NCBI GenBank assembly: GCA_016462625.1
Contig: JAEMSV010000061.1
Span: 1 to 22,525 of the forward strand
Source: Solirubrobacteraceae bacterium
GTDB taxonomy: Bacteria; Actinomycetota; Thermoleophilia; Solirubrobacterales; Solirubrobacteraceae
Length of the DNA: 22,525 nucleotides
Reading direction: 5' to 3'
Position 1 is the stretch's first letter. Each line of letters begins with the position of its first letter. Position numbers and translations under genes: made by a program. Positions 1-8,173 of this stretch are shown here, one piece after another. The notes beneath the pieces were generated by a model. The model saw only the letters and a program-made list of their open reading frames with translations, did no database searches and was not told where the DNA came from.

Positions 1-311
1 TCTCGAAGGACCTCGCGGAGTCCGAGGAGCTCGGCAAGGCCGGCTGGGAAGAGGCGAAGCGCATGATCGCCGAGGAGCGCTACGAGTTCCTGGTGCTCGA
101 CGAGTTCACCTACCCCATGAAGTGGGGCTGGGTCGACGTCAACGAGGTCGTCGACGTGATCGCGAACCGGCCGGGCTTCCAGCACATCGTCATCACCGGC
201 CGCGACGCGCCGCCGGAGCTCATCGAGGCCGCCGATCTGGTCTCGGAGGTCACGCTCGTCAAGCACCAGATGGAGCAGGGCATCCGCGGCCAGCAGGGGA
301 TCGAGTGGTGA
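1..311 (+). CDS. cobO: Corrinoid adenosyltransferase (CobO/CobA/BtuR type), 3' end only
   Basis: Only the last ~102 codons are present and the reading frame is open at the left edge. The enzyme transfers the 5'-deoxyadenosyl group of ATP to the cobalt of cob(I)yrinic acid a,c-diamide (or other cob(I)alamins) in the cytoplasm. The fragment shows the family's C-terminal half: the strand LVLDEFTYPMKWGW followed by DVNEV, the ITGRDAPPELIEAADLVSEV stretch, and the closing KHQMEQGIRGQQGIEW, which matches the usual KHPF..GI.AQ.GIE ending. The P-loop would lie upstream of the window. The stop at 309-311 overlaps the GTG start of the next gene at 308, so it is probably co-transcribed and translationally coupled with the cobalamin genes that follow. 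The identification is firm; the gene is cut by the window, not visibly broken. Confidence 0.93.
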   Translation, partial: SKDLAESEELGKAGWEEAKRMIAEERYEFLVLDEFTYPMKWGWVDVNEVVDVIANRPGFQHIVITGRDAPPELIEAADLVSEVTLVKHQMEQGIRGQQGIEW

Positions 312-1276
312 CGGACGTCCTCGTCATCCTCGACGGGGCGAGCGAGCCGATCGTCGGCGACGAGCCGACGTCGCTGGAGCGCGCCGACACGCCCGTGCTC
401 GACGCACTCGCCCAGGTCGGCACGGTGCGGCGGCTGCGCACGATCCCGGACGGCCTTCCTGCCGGCTCGGAGACCGGGATCGCCGTGCTGCTCGGGTGGA
501 CCCCTGAGGCGCCCGTGGACCGTGCCGCGCTCGAGGCCGCCGCGCTGGGGATCGACATCGGCGAGGGCCGGCTGGCCCGCCGCGTCGACGCGATCCACCC
601 CGACGGCACGCGCGGCGACGCACGCGAGATCGAGTTCCCGCCCGAGCTCGAGGTCCACGTGCTCGGCGAGCACAAGCTCCTCGTCATCGCGCCGATCGAC
701 GCCGCGCCCGATCTCGACGGCCTCCACGTCTGGCCGGCCGGGATCACGCCCCCGGCGATCCTCGACCAGACCACGGTCTTCATCGGCGCGCGCGGCGCGG
801 CCTCCGGCCTCGCGCAGCTGCTCGGCGCCCGGGTGGAGATCACCGACGATCCCGCCGCCGCCGCGGTTGCCGAGATCGAGGCAGGAACCCCGCGCGTGGT
901 CGTGCACGTCGACGGCGCCGACGAGGCCGCGCACGAGCGCGATCCCGACGCGAAAACCGCGTTCCTGTCGAGGACCGACGACGAGCTGCTCGCCCCCATC
1001 GCCGCCGCGCTGCACACGCACGGCGGCACCCTCGAGGTCGCGCCCGACCACGGCGCGGACCCCCGCACCGGTGAACACGACGCGTTCCCCGTTCCCGCCC
1101 TGCGCTGGGACCCGACGACGACCGAGGAGGACGACCCGGTCGACGAGGGCGAACTGACCGACGAGGATCTCCCCGTGCTCGCGCTCCCCAAGCGCCGGGC
1201 GACGCAGAACGCACCGACCGGCCGCCGCCTCACCGAGCGCTGGGCCGCGCCCCTCCCCGTGGAGGAGCTCGCGTGA
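308..1276 (+). CDS. ApgM-type alkaline-phosphatase-superfamily protein in the cobalamin operon (putative phosphatase, mutase or kinase)
   Basis: 322 residues from a GTG at 308, which overlaps the cobO stop and follows a purine-rich AGGGGA. An ATG at 122 opens the same frame but would lie inside cobO. The sequence carries the metal and active-site signature of archaeal-type cofactor-independent phosphoglycerate mutase (ApgM): D9 in LVILDGAS, S54 in GSETG followed by LLGWTP, D205 and H209 in VDGADEAAHERD, D247/H248 in DHGADP, and H257 in GEHDAFPVP. ApgM proteins are usually near 400 residues, so the middle cap region appears reduced. The gene lies between cobO and cobB with overlaps on both sides, which argues against glycolysis and for a cobalamin role. 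Candidate roles are alpha-ribazole-5'-phosphate phosphatase (a step with several unrelated enzymes) or formation of L-threonine phosphate for the CobC/CobD domain encoded two genes downstream. Family membership is well supported; the substrate is inference. Confidence 0.82.
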   Translation: MTDVLVILDGASEPIVGDEPTSLERADTPVLDALAQVGTVRRLRTIPDGLPAGSETGIAVLLGWTPEAPVDRAALEAAALGIDIGEGRLARRVDAIHPDGTRGDAREIEFPPELEVHVLGEHKLLVIAPIDAAPDLDGLHVWPAGITPPAILDQTTVFIGARGAASGLAQLLGARVEITDDPAAAAVAEIEAGTPRVVVHVDGADEAAHERDPDAKTAFLSRTDDELLAPIAAALHTHGGTLEVAPDHGADPRTGEHDAFPVPALRWDPTTTEEDDPVDEGELTDEDLPVLALPKRRATQNAPTGRRLTERWAAPLPVEELA

Positions 1277-2622
1277 GCGCCCGGATCGTCGTCGCGGGAA
1301 CCAGCTCGGGCGCGGGCAAGACGTCGATCACCTGCGGGCTGATCGGCGCCCTGAAGGCCCGAGGCCACGTCGTGCAGGGCGCGAAGGTCGGGCCCGACTA
1401 CATCGACCCGAGCTACCACCAGATGGCGAGCGGCCGGCCGGGCCGGAACCTCGACGCGTTCATGGCCGGCCCCGACCTGATCGCCCCGCTGCTGCTCCAC
1501 GGAAGCGCCGGCGCGGACATCACGATCATCGAGGGCGTCATGGGGATGTTCGACGGCGCCTCCGGGCGCGGCGAGCTCGCCTCCACCGCCCACATCGCCA
1601 AGCTCACGGCGAGCCCGGTGGTCCTGGTCGTCGACGCCACCGCGATGTCGCGCTCGGCCGCGGCGATCGTCCTCGGCTTCAAGTCCTTCGATCCCGACGT
1701 GCAGATCGCGGGCGTGATCCTCAACCGGGTCGGCTCCGAGCACCACGAAGCGCTGCTGCGCGACGCGATCGAGCCGCTCGGCGTGCCGGTCGTCGGCGCG
1801 GTCCGGCGATCCGAGCGCTTCGAGACGCCCGAGCGTCATCTCGGCCTGGTCCCGGCCCCCGAGCGCGAGGCCGAGGCGCGGCGCGCGCTCGACGCCCTCG
1901 CCGGTGCCGTCGCCGAGCAGGTCGAGCTCGACACCCTCGTCCGGCTGGCGAAGACGGCGCCGCCGCTGCCCGTGGAGCCCTGGGCGCCCCCGGTGGCCGA
2001 AGGCCCGAAGGTCCGCATCGCGGTCGCCGCAGGGCACGCGTTCTCGTTCCACTACCGCGAGAACGTCGAGTCGCTCGAGTCGGTCGGCGTTGAGCTGGTT
2101 CCGTTCGACCCGAGCCACGACACCGCGCTGCCCGAGGCGGTCGACGGCCTCATGCTCGCCGGCGGGTTCCCGGAGGTCTACGCCGAGGCGCTCACCGGCA
2201 ACACGCCGCTGCGTCGCCAGGTCGCCGCCGCCGTGCGCGGCGGGCTGCCGACCGTCGCCGAGTGTGGCGGCCTGCTCTACCTCTGCGAGGAGCTCGACGG
2301 GCATCCGATGTGCGGCGTGGTTCCAGGGAAGGCGCGGATGGCGGGGCGGCTGTCGCTCGGCTACCGCGAGGCCGTCGCGGAGTCGGACTCTCCGATCGCC
2401 GCAAAGGGCGACGTCCTGCGGGGCCACGAGTTCCACTACTCGACCGTCGATCCGTCCTGCGGGCCGGCGCCGGCGTGGACCCTGCGGGCTCGCGGCCGTG
2501 AGCGCCCGGAGGGCTTCACGACCCCGACGCTGAGCGCCTCCTACCTGCACCTGCACTGGGGCGCGTTCCCGGACGTGCCCCTGCGCCTCGCCGCGGCCGC
2601 CCGGGCGCGCGTGGCCGTATGA
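1273..2622 (+). CDS. cobB: Hydrogenobyrinic/cobyrinic acid a,c-diamide synthase
   Basis: 449 residues from a GTG at 1273, with GGAGGA six bases upstream (1261-1266). This ATP- and glutamine-dependent amidotransferase amidates the a and c carboxylates of the corrin ring. The N-terminal synthetase domain has the P-loop GTSSGAGKTS (residues 9-18), KVGPDYIDP (38-46) and IEGVMGMFDG (86-95). The C-terminal class I glutaminase-like domain has GGFPEVYAE (297-305), the nucleophile Cys331 in AECGGLLYL, and the histidine-bearing YLHLHW (424-429). Length is normal for CobB/CbiA. With CobG, CobF and CobL nearby, the natural substrate should be metal-free hydrogenobyrinic acid (the aerobic route), made by CobH from the facing operon. 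The start overlaps the preceding stop and the end overlaps the next start, so this is a tightly coupled operon gene. Confidence 0.96.
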   Translation: MSARIVVAGTSSGAGKTSITCGLIGALKARGHVVQGAKVGPDYIDPSYHQMASGRPGRNLDAFMAGPDLIAPLLLHGSAGADITIIEGVMGMFDGASGRGELASTAHIAKLTASPVVLVVDATAMSRSAAAIVLGFKSFDPDVQIAGVILNRVGSEHHEALLRDAIEPLGVPVVGAVRRSERFETPERHLGLVPAPEREAEARRALDALAGAVAEQVELDTLVRLAKTAPPLPVEPWAPPVAEGPKVRIAVAAGHAFSFHYRENVESLESVGVELVPFDPSHDTALPEAVDGLMLAGGFPEVYAEALTGNTPLRRQVAAAVRGGLPTVAECGGLLYLCEELDGHPMCGVVPGKARMAGRLSLGYREAVAESDSPIAAKGDVLRGHEFHYSTVDPSCGPAPAWTLRARGRERPEGFTTPTLSASYLHLHWGAFPDVPLRLAAAARARVAV

Positions 2623-4154
2623 GCCTCACCGTCGTCATCGGGGCGACCCGTTCGGGTAAGAGCGCGTGGGCGGAGCAGCTCGTCGAGGGGTTCGGGCTAC
2701 CGGTCCGATACGTCGCGACGGCGCCCGAGGGTGCCGGGATGGAGGACCGGGTCGCGCGGCATGTCGCGCGGCGGCCTGCGGAGTGGGAGACGGTGGAAGC
2801 GGGTTCGGACCTTGCCGTGACCCTGTCTTCCGATCGGGTCACGTTGGTGGATGGCCTCGGCGTATGGCTGTCGTCCGCGCTGCATCTGGGCTGGGCTTCG
2901 CCCCTGGATGCCGTGCGGGTCCTTCTCGCGCGGGCGGTCGACCTCGATGTGCCGGTGGTCCTGGTCATCGAGGAGGTAGGCGGTTCGGTCGTTTCCGCGG
3001 ATCCTCAGACCCGTGCGTGGGTCGACACGCTCGGGGAGATGGCGCAGCTCGCGGTGGCGGCCTCCTCGCGCGCGGTCTACATCGTTGCCGGCCGCGCGAT
3101 CGAGCTTTCCGCCGGACGTTTCTTGCGCTCAGCGGAGAAGACGTCGGACTTGAGGTTCCACGGGGACCGCGCGGTTCCACCCGGCGCCGCCGACCACGCC
3201 GTGAACGTCGTCGCCGGAGGACCGCCCGCCTGGCTCGCAGAGCAGCTCCACACCGCCCTCGACGAGCAGGCGGCCGCCTACCCACGGGACGACGCCGCGA
3301 TCGCCGCCGTCGCCGCACGCCACGGCCGCGCGACCGACGAGGTCGTCGTCACGAACGGCGCCGCCGAGGCGCTGTGGCTCATGCCCGCCGCGCTGCTCCC
3401 GCGCCACGCCGTCGTCCTCCATCCGGGCTTCACGGAATCCGAGGCCGCGCTGCGCGCCCACGGCGTCCGCGTCACGAGAGCCGTCCGCGACCCCGACGCC
3501 GACTTCGCGATCGACCCCTCCAAGGTCCCCGACGACGCCGACCTCGTGATCGTCGGCAACCCCGCCTCCCCGAGCGGCACCCTGGCGCCCGCCGCCGCGA
3601 TCCTCGCGCTGCGCCGCCCGGGCCGCACGGTCGTCGTCGACGAGGCGTTCATGGACTTCGTCCCCGGGGAGGCCGGGAGCCTCGCCGCCGACGCACCCGA
3701 GGACGTCATCGTCGTCCGCAGCCTCACGAAGATCCTCGCCGTCCCCGGGCTCCGGGTCGGGTACGCCCTCGCCACGCCCGTGCTCGCCGAACGCGTCCGG
3801 GCGGTCCGGCCGCCGTGGAGCGCGAACGCCCTGGCCCTCGCCGCGCTGCGCGCCGCCGCGACGTATCCGGCCGAGGTCATCGCGATCGCCGATCGCGCCC
3901 AGGCAGAGCGCGAGGACCTCGAACGACGCCTCGACGACGCCGGAATCCGCCGCTGGCCCGCCGCCGCGAACTTCGTCCTGGTCGAAGTCGAAGACGGCCC
4001 TGAGGCGCTCGCCCGCCTGCACGCCGCCGGGATCGCGGTCCGGCCCGCGGCGTCGTTCCCGGGCCTCGGAGCCAACCACCTGCGCATCACGGCGCGCGAT
4101 GCGGCCGCGAACGCCCGCGTCGCCGAGACCCTCGCCCAGGGAGCCGTCCGATGA
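2619..4154 (+). CDS. cobU-cobC: Fusion: adenosylcobinamide kinase/guanylyltransferase (CobU/CobP) plus threonine-phosphate decarboxylase (CobC/CobD)
   Basis: 511 residues. Residues 1 to ~178 are a CobU/CobP domain: P-loop GATRSGKS (8-15), a VARHVARRP segment with His48 as the likely guanylylated residue, LVDGLGVWL (76-84), EEVGGSVV (118-125) and a YIVAGRAIEL ending (154-163). Residues ~180-511 are a PLP aminotransferase-fold CobC/CobD domain that makes (R)-1-amino-2-propanol phosphate from L-threonine phosphate: VVVTNGAAEALW (242-253), VGNPASPSG (312-320), VDEAFMDF (340-347), and the PLP lysine K371 in SLTKILAVPGLRVGY. The two activities lie on either side of the CbiB amide-forming step, so the fusion joins making the linker with activating its product. 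Codon use differs between the halves: T-ending codons are frequent in the first ~180 codons and rare afterwards. The start ATG overlaps the cobB stop. Confidence 0.94.
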   Translation: MSLTVVIGATRSGKSAWAEQLVEGFGLPVRYVATAPEGAGMEDRVARHVARRPAEWETVEAGSDLAVTLSSDRVTLVDGLGVWLSSALHLGWASPLDAVRVLLARAVDLDVPVVLVIEEVGGSVVSADPQTRAWVDTLGEMAQLAVAASSRAVYIVAGRAIELSAGRFLRSAEKTSDLRFHGDRAVPPGAADHAVNVVAGGPPAWLAEQLHTALDEQAAAYPRDDAAIAAVAARHGRATDEVVVTNGAAEALWLMPAALLPRHAVVLHPGFTESEAALRAHGVRVTRAVRDPDADFAIDPSKVPDDADLVIVGNPASPSGTLAPAAAILALRRPGRTVVVDEAFMDFVPGEAGSLAADAPEDVIVVRSLTKILAVPGLRVGYALATPVLAERVRAVRPPWSANALALAALRAAATYPAEVIAIADRAQAEREDLERRLDDAGIRRWPAAANFVLVEVEDGPEALARLHAAGIAVRPAASFPGLGANHLRITARDAAANARVAETLAQGAVR

Positions 4155-5362
4155 TCACGGTCGTCGGCCTCGGCGCCGAGGGCTGGCCCGGCCTGGCCGA
4201 GCCCGCCCGGGCCGCGATCACCGGCGCCGAGCGCCTCATCGGCGGCGACCGCCACCTCGAGCTGATCCCTGCCGACGCCACCACCGCAGAGCGCCAGCCC
4301 TGGCCTTCGCCGATGGGCCCGTTCCTCGACACCCTCGCGAGTGCGCCGGAGAACGGCGACATCGTCATCCTCGCCAGCGGCGACCCGATGCTCCACGGCG
4401 TCGGTTCGTCGCTCGCCAAGCGCATGGACCCGACGAAGCTGACCATCCTCCCCGCCCCTTCCGCCTTCGCGCTGGCCTGCGCGCGCCTGGGCTGGCCGGA
4501 GGCCGACACCGAGCTCGTCAGCGTGGTGGGCAAGCCCGTCGAGCTGGTCGTCCCCGCGCTGGCGCCAGGACGCAGGCTCGTGATCTACGTCTCCGACCAG
4601 GACGGTGCCCGTGCGGTCGCGCGGGTCGCCCGCGAGCACGGCTACGGCCCCAGCACGCTGACCGTCCTCGAGCACCTCGGCGGAGACGATGAGCGGATCG
4701 AAGCGACGACCGCCGACGCGCTGCCGGACGAGCCCGTCGCCCAGCTCCACACGGTGGCCCTGCACTGTGAGCCGGCGGCCGAGGCGCGAGTCCTCCCCCG
4801 CACCCCGGGCCTCCCCGACGACGCGTTCGACCACGACGGCCAGGTCACCAAGCGCGAGGCCCGCGCCCTCACCCTCGCTGCCCTGGCGCCCACGCCCGGC
4901 GAGCTGCTCTGGGACATCGGCGCCGGCAGCGGATCGATCGGCATCGAATGGATGCGAGCCCACCCCGCCAACCGCGCCATCGCCTTCGAACCGAAGCCCG
5001 ACCGAGCCGCGCGCGCCCGGGCGAACGCCTCACAGCTCGGCGTCCCCACCCTGACCGTGATCGAAGGCAGCGCCCCGGCCGCCCTCGATGACCAAGAGGC
5101 ACCCGACGCGATCTTCATCGGCGGAGGGCTGACCACCGAAGGCGTCCTCGCGACCTGCCTGGAGCGCCTGAAGCCCGGCGGCCGCCTCGTCGCCACCGCC
5201 GTGACCATCGAGACCGAGCAGGTCCTGATCGAGGCCCAGAAGACCCACGGCGGGCGCCTTACCAAGATCAGCGTCCAGCGCGCCGAACCGCTCGGCGGCT
5301 TCACCGCCTGGCGCCCCCATCTCCCTCTGACGCAATGGACCCTGGAGCGTCCCCGCGCATGA
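4151..5362 (+). CDS. cobL: Precorrin-6Y C5,15-methyltransferase (decarboxylating), CbiE-CbiT fusion
   Basis: 403 residues, start ATG overlapping the previous stop (ATGA). The enzyme methylates C5 and C15 of precorrin-6B (dihydroprecorrin-6) with S-adenosylmethionine and decarboxylates the C12 acetate, giving precorrin-8. The N-terminal CbiE-like tetrapyrrole methylase domain spans about 1-205 (VVGLGAEG at 4-11, [17 protein letters not shown] at 74-90). The C-terminal CbiT-like Rossmann methyltransferase domain spans about 215-400, with [12 protein letters not shown] (234-245), the SAM-binding [14 protein letters not shown] (254-267), IAFEPKP (277-283) and FIGGGL (322-327). Length matches fused CobL of aerobic producers. 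Its substrate comes from CobK, two genes downstream, and its product goes to CobH in the facing operon. Confidence 0.96.
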   Translation: MITVVGLGAEGWPGLAEPARAAITGAERLIGGDRHLELIPADATTAERQPWPSPMGPFLDTLASAPENGDIVILASGDPMLHGVGSSLAKRMDPTKLTILPAPSAFALACARLGWPEADTELVSVVGKPVELVVPALAPGRRLVIYVSDQDGARAVARVAREHGYGPSTLTVLEHLGGDDERIEATTADALPDEPVAQLHTVALHCEPAAEARVLPRTPGLPDDAFDHDGQVTKREARALTLAALAPTPGELLWDIGAGSGSIGIEWMRAHPANRAIAFEPKPDRAARARANASQLGVPTLTVIEGSAPAALDDQEAPDAIFIGGGLTTEGVLATCLERLKPGGRLVATAVTIETEQVLIEAQKTHGGRLTKISVQRAEPLGGFTAWRPHLPLTQWTLERPRA

Positions 5363-6117
5363 CCGTGCACTTCATCGGCGCCGGCCCCGGCGCCCCCGAC
5401 CTCATCACCCTCCGCGCACGCGATCTCATCGCGCAGTCGCCCGTCTGCCTCTACGCCGGCGCCCTCGTCCCGCCGGAGGTGCTTGCGCACTGCCCCGCCG
5501 GCGCGCGGATCATCGACACGAAGGACCTCACGCTCGACGAGATCATCGGCGAGCTGCAGACCGCCCACGCGAACGGCGAGGACGTGGCCCGCCTCCACTC
5601 CGGCGACCTCTCCATCTGGAGCGCCACCGCCGAGCAGATGCGCCGCCTCGACGAGCTCGGCATCCCCTACGACGTCACTCCCGGCGTCCCCGCCTTCGCC
5701 GCGGCCGCCGCCGCGCTGGGCAAGGAGCTGACGCTTCCCGGCGTCGCCCAGTCCCTGATCCTCACCCGCTACTCCAAGCGTGCCACCGCCCTGCCGCCGG
5801 GCGAGGAGCTCGGCGGCCTCGCCGCCCATGGCACGACCCTCGCGATCCACCTCGGCACCCAGGCCATCGAGGAGATCGCGCAGACGCTGATCCCCCACTA
5901 CGGCGCGGACTGCCCCGCCGCCGTCGTGGCGCGAGCGAGCTGGCCCGACGAGCAGGTCCTCCGCGGCACGCTCGCCACGATCGTCCAACAGGTCCTCGAG
6001 GCGCAGCTGAAGCGCACCGCGACGATCCTCGTCGGCCCCGCGCTGGGCACGGATTCGCCCGAGGGCCTCTGCGAGAGCCATCTCTACTCGCCGAACCGCG
6101 ACCGCGCCGCGACATGA
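5359..6117 (+). CDS. cobM: Precorrin-4 C11-methyltransferase
   Basis: 252 residues from the ATG at 5359, which overlaps the cobL stop as ATGA. An in-frame ATG eight codons upstream (5335) would add MDPGASPR, does not resemble the family, and lies deeper inside cobL, so the later start is preferred. The enzyme uses SAM to methylate C11 of precorrin-4, giving precorrin-5. Family marks are the N-terminal [18 protein letters not shown], the YAGALVP stretch, [16 protein letters not shown] in the middle, and the [15 protein letters not shown] loop followed by [13 protein letters not shown]. Length is typical of CobM/CbiF. It sits between cobL and cobK with overlapping ends; the adjacent steps are carried out by cobJ (facing operon) and cobF (two genes downstream). 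Confidence 0.96.
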   Translation: MTVHFIGAGPGAPDLITLRARDLIAQSPVCLYAGALVPPEVLAHCPAGARIIDTKDLTLDEIIGELQTAHANGEDVARLHSGDLSIWSATAEQMRRLDELGIPYDVTPGVPAFAAAAAALGKELTLPGVAQSLILTRYSKRATALPPGEELGGLAAHGTTLAIHLGTQAIEEIAQTLIPHYGADCPAAVVARASWPDEQVLRGTLATIVQQVLEAQLKRTATILVGPALGTDSPEGLCESHLYSPNRDRAAT

Positions 6118-6836
6118 GCGGGAAGGTCCTCATCCTCGGCGGCACGGCCGAGGCCCGCGCGCTCGCGGCCGAGTTGCACGACGACGGCACGCCGGTCATC
6201 TCCTCGCTCGCGGGCCGCGTCGCGCGCCCGCGGCTCCCCGAGGGCGACGTCCGCATCGGCGGCTTCGGCGGGGCCGACAAGCTCGCCGACTGGCTGCGCG
6301 AGCACGACATCGCCGCCGTCGTCGACGCCACGCACCCCTTCGCCGAGCGCATCTCGGCCAGCGCCGCCCAGGCCGCACCGGCCGCGCAGATCCCGATCGT
6401 CCGGCTCGAGCGCCCGGGCTGGACCGCGCAGCCCGGCGACGACTGGCGCCGGGTCAATGACCTCGACGAGGCCGCCGCCGCGATCACCGAGGACCGGGTC
6501 TTCCTGACCTCCGGCCGCCAGGGCCTGCCCGCCTTCGCCGGCCTCGCGCGGCCGTGGTTCCTCATCCGCTGCGTCGACCCGCCCGAGCCGCCGCTGCCCC
6601 CCAAGCACCAGGTGCTCCTCGACCGCGGCCCCTACGACCTCGAGGGCGAGCGCGCGCTCATGGAGCGCCACGGCATCGAGGTCCTCGTCACGAAGGACAG
6701 CGGGGGCGACCACACCGCCCCGAAGCTCCAGGCCGCGCGCGAGCGCGGCATCCCGGTGATCGTCGTCGACCGCCCGGCCCGCCCGGACATGCCGATCGTC
6801 ACCACCGTCGACGCCGCCAGGGCCTGGCTGTCATGA
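6114..6836 (+). CDS. cobK: Precorrin-6A reductase
   Basis: 240 residues; ATG at 6114 overlaps the cobM stop. CobK reduces precorrin-6A to precorrin-6B with NADPH. The N-terminal nucleotide-binding segment [14 protein letters not shown] and the family signature [16 protein letters not shown] (about residues 69-84) are clear, as is the later [13 protein letters not shown] motif and the C-terminal VTKDSGG followed by [18 protein letters not shown]. Length is normal for CobK/CbiJ. The aerobic setting supports CobK rather than CbiJ of the cobalt-early route. The stop overlaps the start of cobF. Confidence 0.95.
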   Translation: MSGKVLILGGTAEARALAAELHDDGTPVISSLAGRVARPRLPEGDVRIGGFGGADKLADWLREHDIAAVVDATHPFAERISASAAQAAPAAQIPIVRLERPGWTAQPGDDWRRVNDLDEAAAAITEDRVFLTSGRQGLPAFAGLARPWFLIRCVDPPEPPLPPKHQVLLDRGPYDLEGERALMERHGIEVLVTKDSGGDHTAPKLQAARERGIPVIVVDRPARPDMPIVTTVDAARAWLS

Positions 6837-7582
6837 GCCGCACGATGCTCGTCATCGGGATCGGCGCGGGCGACCCCGACTACCTCACGCTGCAGGCGAT
6901 CAAGGCGATGAACCGCGCCGACGTCGTCTTCGTCGTGGTGAAGACGACCGACAAGCAGGAGCTCGTCGACCTCCGCCACACGATCCTCGAGACCCACATG
7001 CAGCGCGAGCACACGCTCGTGCCCATCCAGGATCCCGATCGCGACCGCGACCCGGCCAACTACAAGCAGACCGTCCAGGAGTGGCGCGACGAGCGCACCC
7101 GCCGCTGGGGCGCCGCGATCGATGAGCACCTGAAAGACGGCCAGACCGGCGCGTTCCTCGTCTGGGGCGACCCGGCGCTGTACGACAGCACCCTCGACGT
7201 CCTCGCCGACATCGAGCTGGGCGACACCTCCATCGAGGTCATCCCCGGGATCTCCAGCGTGCAGGCGCTCGCCGCCGGCCACGGCATCGCGCTGAACCGC
7301 GTCGGCGGTGCGATCGAGATCACCCCGGGCCGGCGCTACGCCGACGGGATCCCGGACGGGGTCGACGATGCGGTCGTGATGCTCGACACCCGCAACGTTT
7401 ACGCCAAGGCGCCCGACGACTTCGACGTCTACTGGGGTGCGTACCTCGGGACCGAGGACGAGATCCTCATCAGCGGGCCGGTCCGCGAGGTCGAGGACGA
7501 GATCGCCCGGATCCGCGCGCAGGCCCGCGAGGACAAGGGCTGGATGTTCGACACGTACCTGCTCCGGCGTCGTCAGCCCTGA
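6833..7582 (+). CDS. cobF: Precorrin-6A synthase (deacetylating)
   Basis: 249 residues from the ATG at 6833, which overlaps the cobK stop; the same frame is open far upstream but inside cobK. CobF methylates C1 of precorrin-5 with SAM and releases the extruded acetyl group as acetate, a step specific to the aerobic pathway. Visible marks: N-terminal MLVIGIGAGDPDYLTLQA of the tetrapyrrole methylase fold, FVWGDPALYDS-like segment (FLVWGDPALYDST), the VIPGISSVQALAAGHGIALN loop, and the closing YWGAYLGTEDEILISGPV typical of CobF. It is the last gene of the + strand operon. Its final 10 bases overlap the convergent 3' end of the metallo-beta-lactamase-like gene, and no hairpin terminator was seen here. 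Confidence 0.95.
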   Translation: MSRTMLVIGIGAGDPDYLTLQAIKAMNRADVVFVVVKTTDKQELVDLRHTILETHMQREHTLVPIQDPDRDRDPANYKQTVQEWRDERTRRWGAAIDEHLKDGQTGAFLVWGDPALYDSTLDVLADIELGDTSIEVIPGISSVQALAAGHGIALNRVGGAIEITPGRRYADGIPDGVDDAVVMLDTRNVYAKAPDDFDVYWGAYLGTEDEILISGPVREVEDEIARIRAQAREDKGWMFDTYLLRRRQP

Positions 7583-8163
7583 GCGAACGCGCGGAGCGCC
7601 TCGCGCGCCCCGCCGACCACCGGCTCGCCGTGGGCGAGCAGCAGCACGTCGAAGTCCAGCTCGTCGCACAACGCGGCCAGGCGCGTCTTGATCCCGCGCT
7701 TGATCGCTTCAGGATCGTCGCCGAGGAGGTCGTCGGAGACGAACCCGAGCCCACCGTCGGCCCCGATGATGCAGTCGGCCAGGGCGAGGACGCCCGGCGC
7801 GTGGATCGCCGTCTCCTCCGGGCAGAGCACCCCGACCTCGTGGGCGACCACGCCCGGCGCGAGCTCGTCGCCGAATCCGAATGCCGTGATGCCCTCGTCG
7901 GGGAGGTCGTACAGGCCGGCCTCGTGCGCGAGGATCGGACAGCCGAAGCGCTCGGCGAACTGCTCGGAGTGCCGCAGGTGGTGGCGGTTCGTCAGCACGA
8001 TCCGCGTCGGCGGCCCGTGCTCGGCGAACCAGTCCAGGCCCTCCTCCGGCACGCGCGGGTCGAGCAGGATTCCCGGATCGGCGAGGTAGTGCGAATGCAC
8101 CTCCTCACCGATCCCCTCGTGGAGGGTCGTCCAGTCCCAGATCCCTTCGGCAAGCTCGCGCAT
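7573..8163 (-). CDS. Metallo-beta-lactamase-fold-like protein at the end of the cobGHIJ operon
   Basis: 196 residues, ATG at 8163, starting 10 bases after the cobIJ stop. The pattern (N-terminal GIWDWTT, then HSHYLADPGILLDP, then RIVLTNRHHLRHSEQF, ALADCIIG near 127-134, and LLLAHGEPVVGG near the end) follows the metallo-beta-lactamase fold. The usual metal motif HxHxDH is replaced by RHHLRH, leaving H61, H62 and H65 with D130 and H178 as possible ligands, so metal binding may be altered. There is no signal peptide, so it is probably cytoplasmic. Placement as last gene of a cobalamin operon suggests co-expression, but its substrate is unknown and a link to cobalamin is only contextual. No strong ribosome-binding site is visible upstream, so translation may depend on coupling to cobIJ. 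Confidence 0.75.
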   Translation of the reverse strand: MRELAEGIWDWTTLHEGIGEEVHSHYLADPGILLDPRVPEEGLDWFAEHGPPTRIVLTNRHHLRHSEQFAERFGCPILAHEAGLYDLPDEGITAFGFGDELAPGVVAHEVGVLCPEETAIHAPGVLALADCIIGADGGLGFVSDDLLGDDPEAIKRGIKTRLAALCDELDFDVLLLAHGEPVVGGAREALRAFAQG

Positions 8164-8173
8164 GCCGGGGGTT

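Noticed and set aside
259..2556. Very long - strand open frame (765 codons) across the cobO-cobB region
   Set aside because: It is antisense to genes with clear family motifs, is arginine/glycine-rich without recognisable domains, and arises from high GC at third positions.
5335..5358. Earlier ATG start for cobM
   Set aside because: The added residues MDPGASPR are not family-like, and the ATG at 5359 has the same ATGA stop/start overlap as the neighbouring genes.
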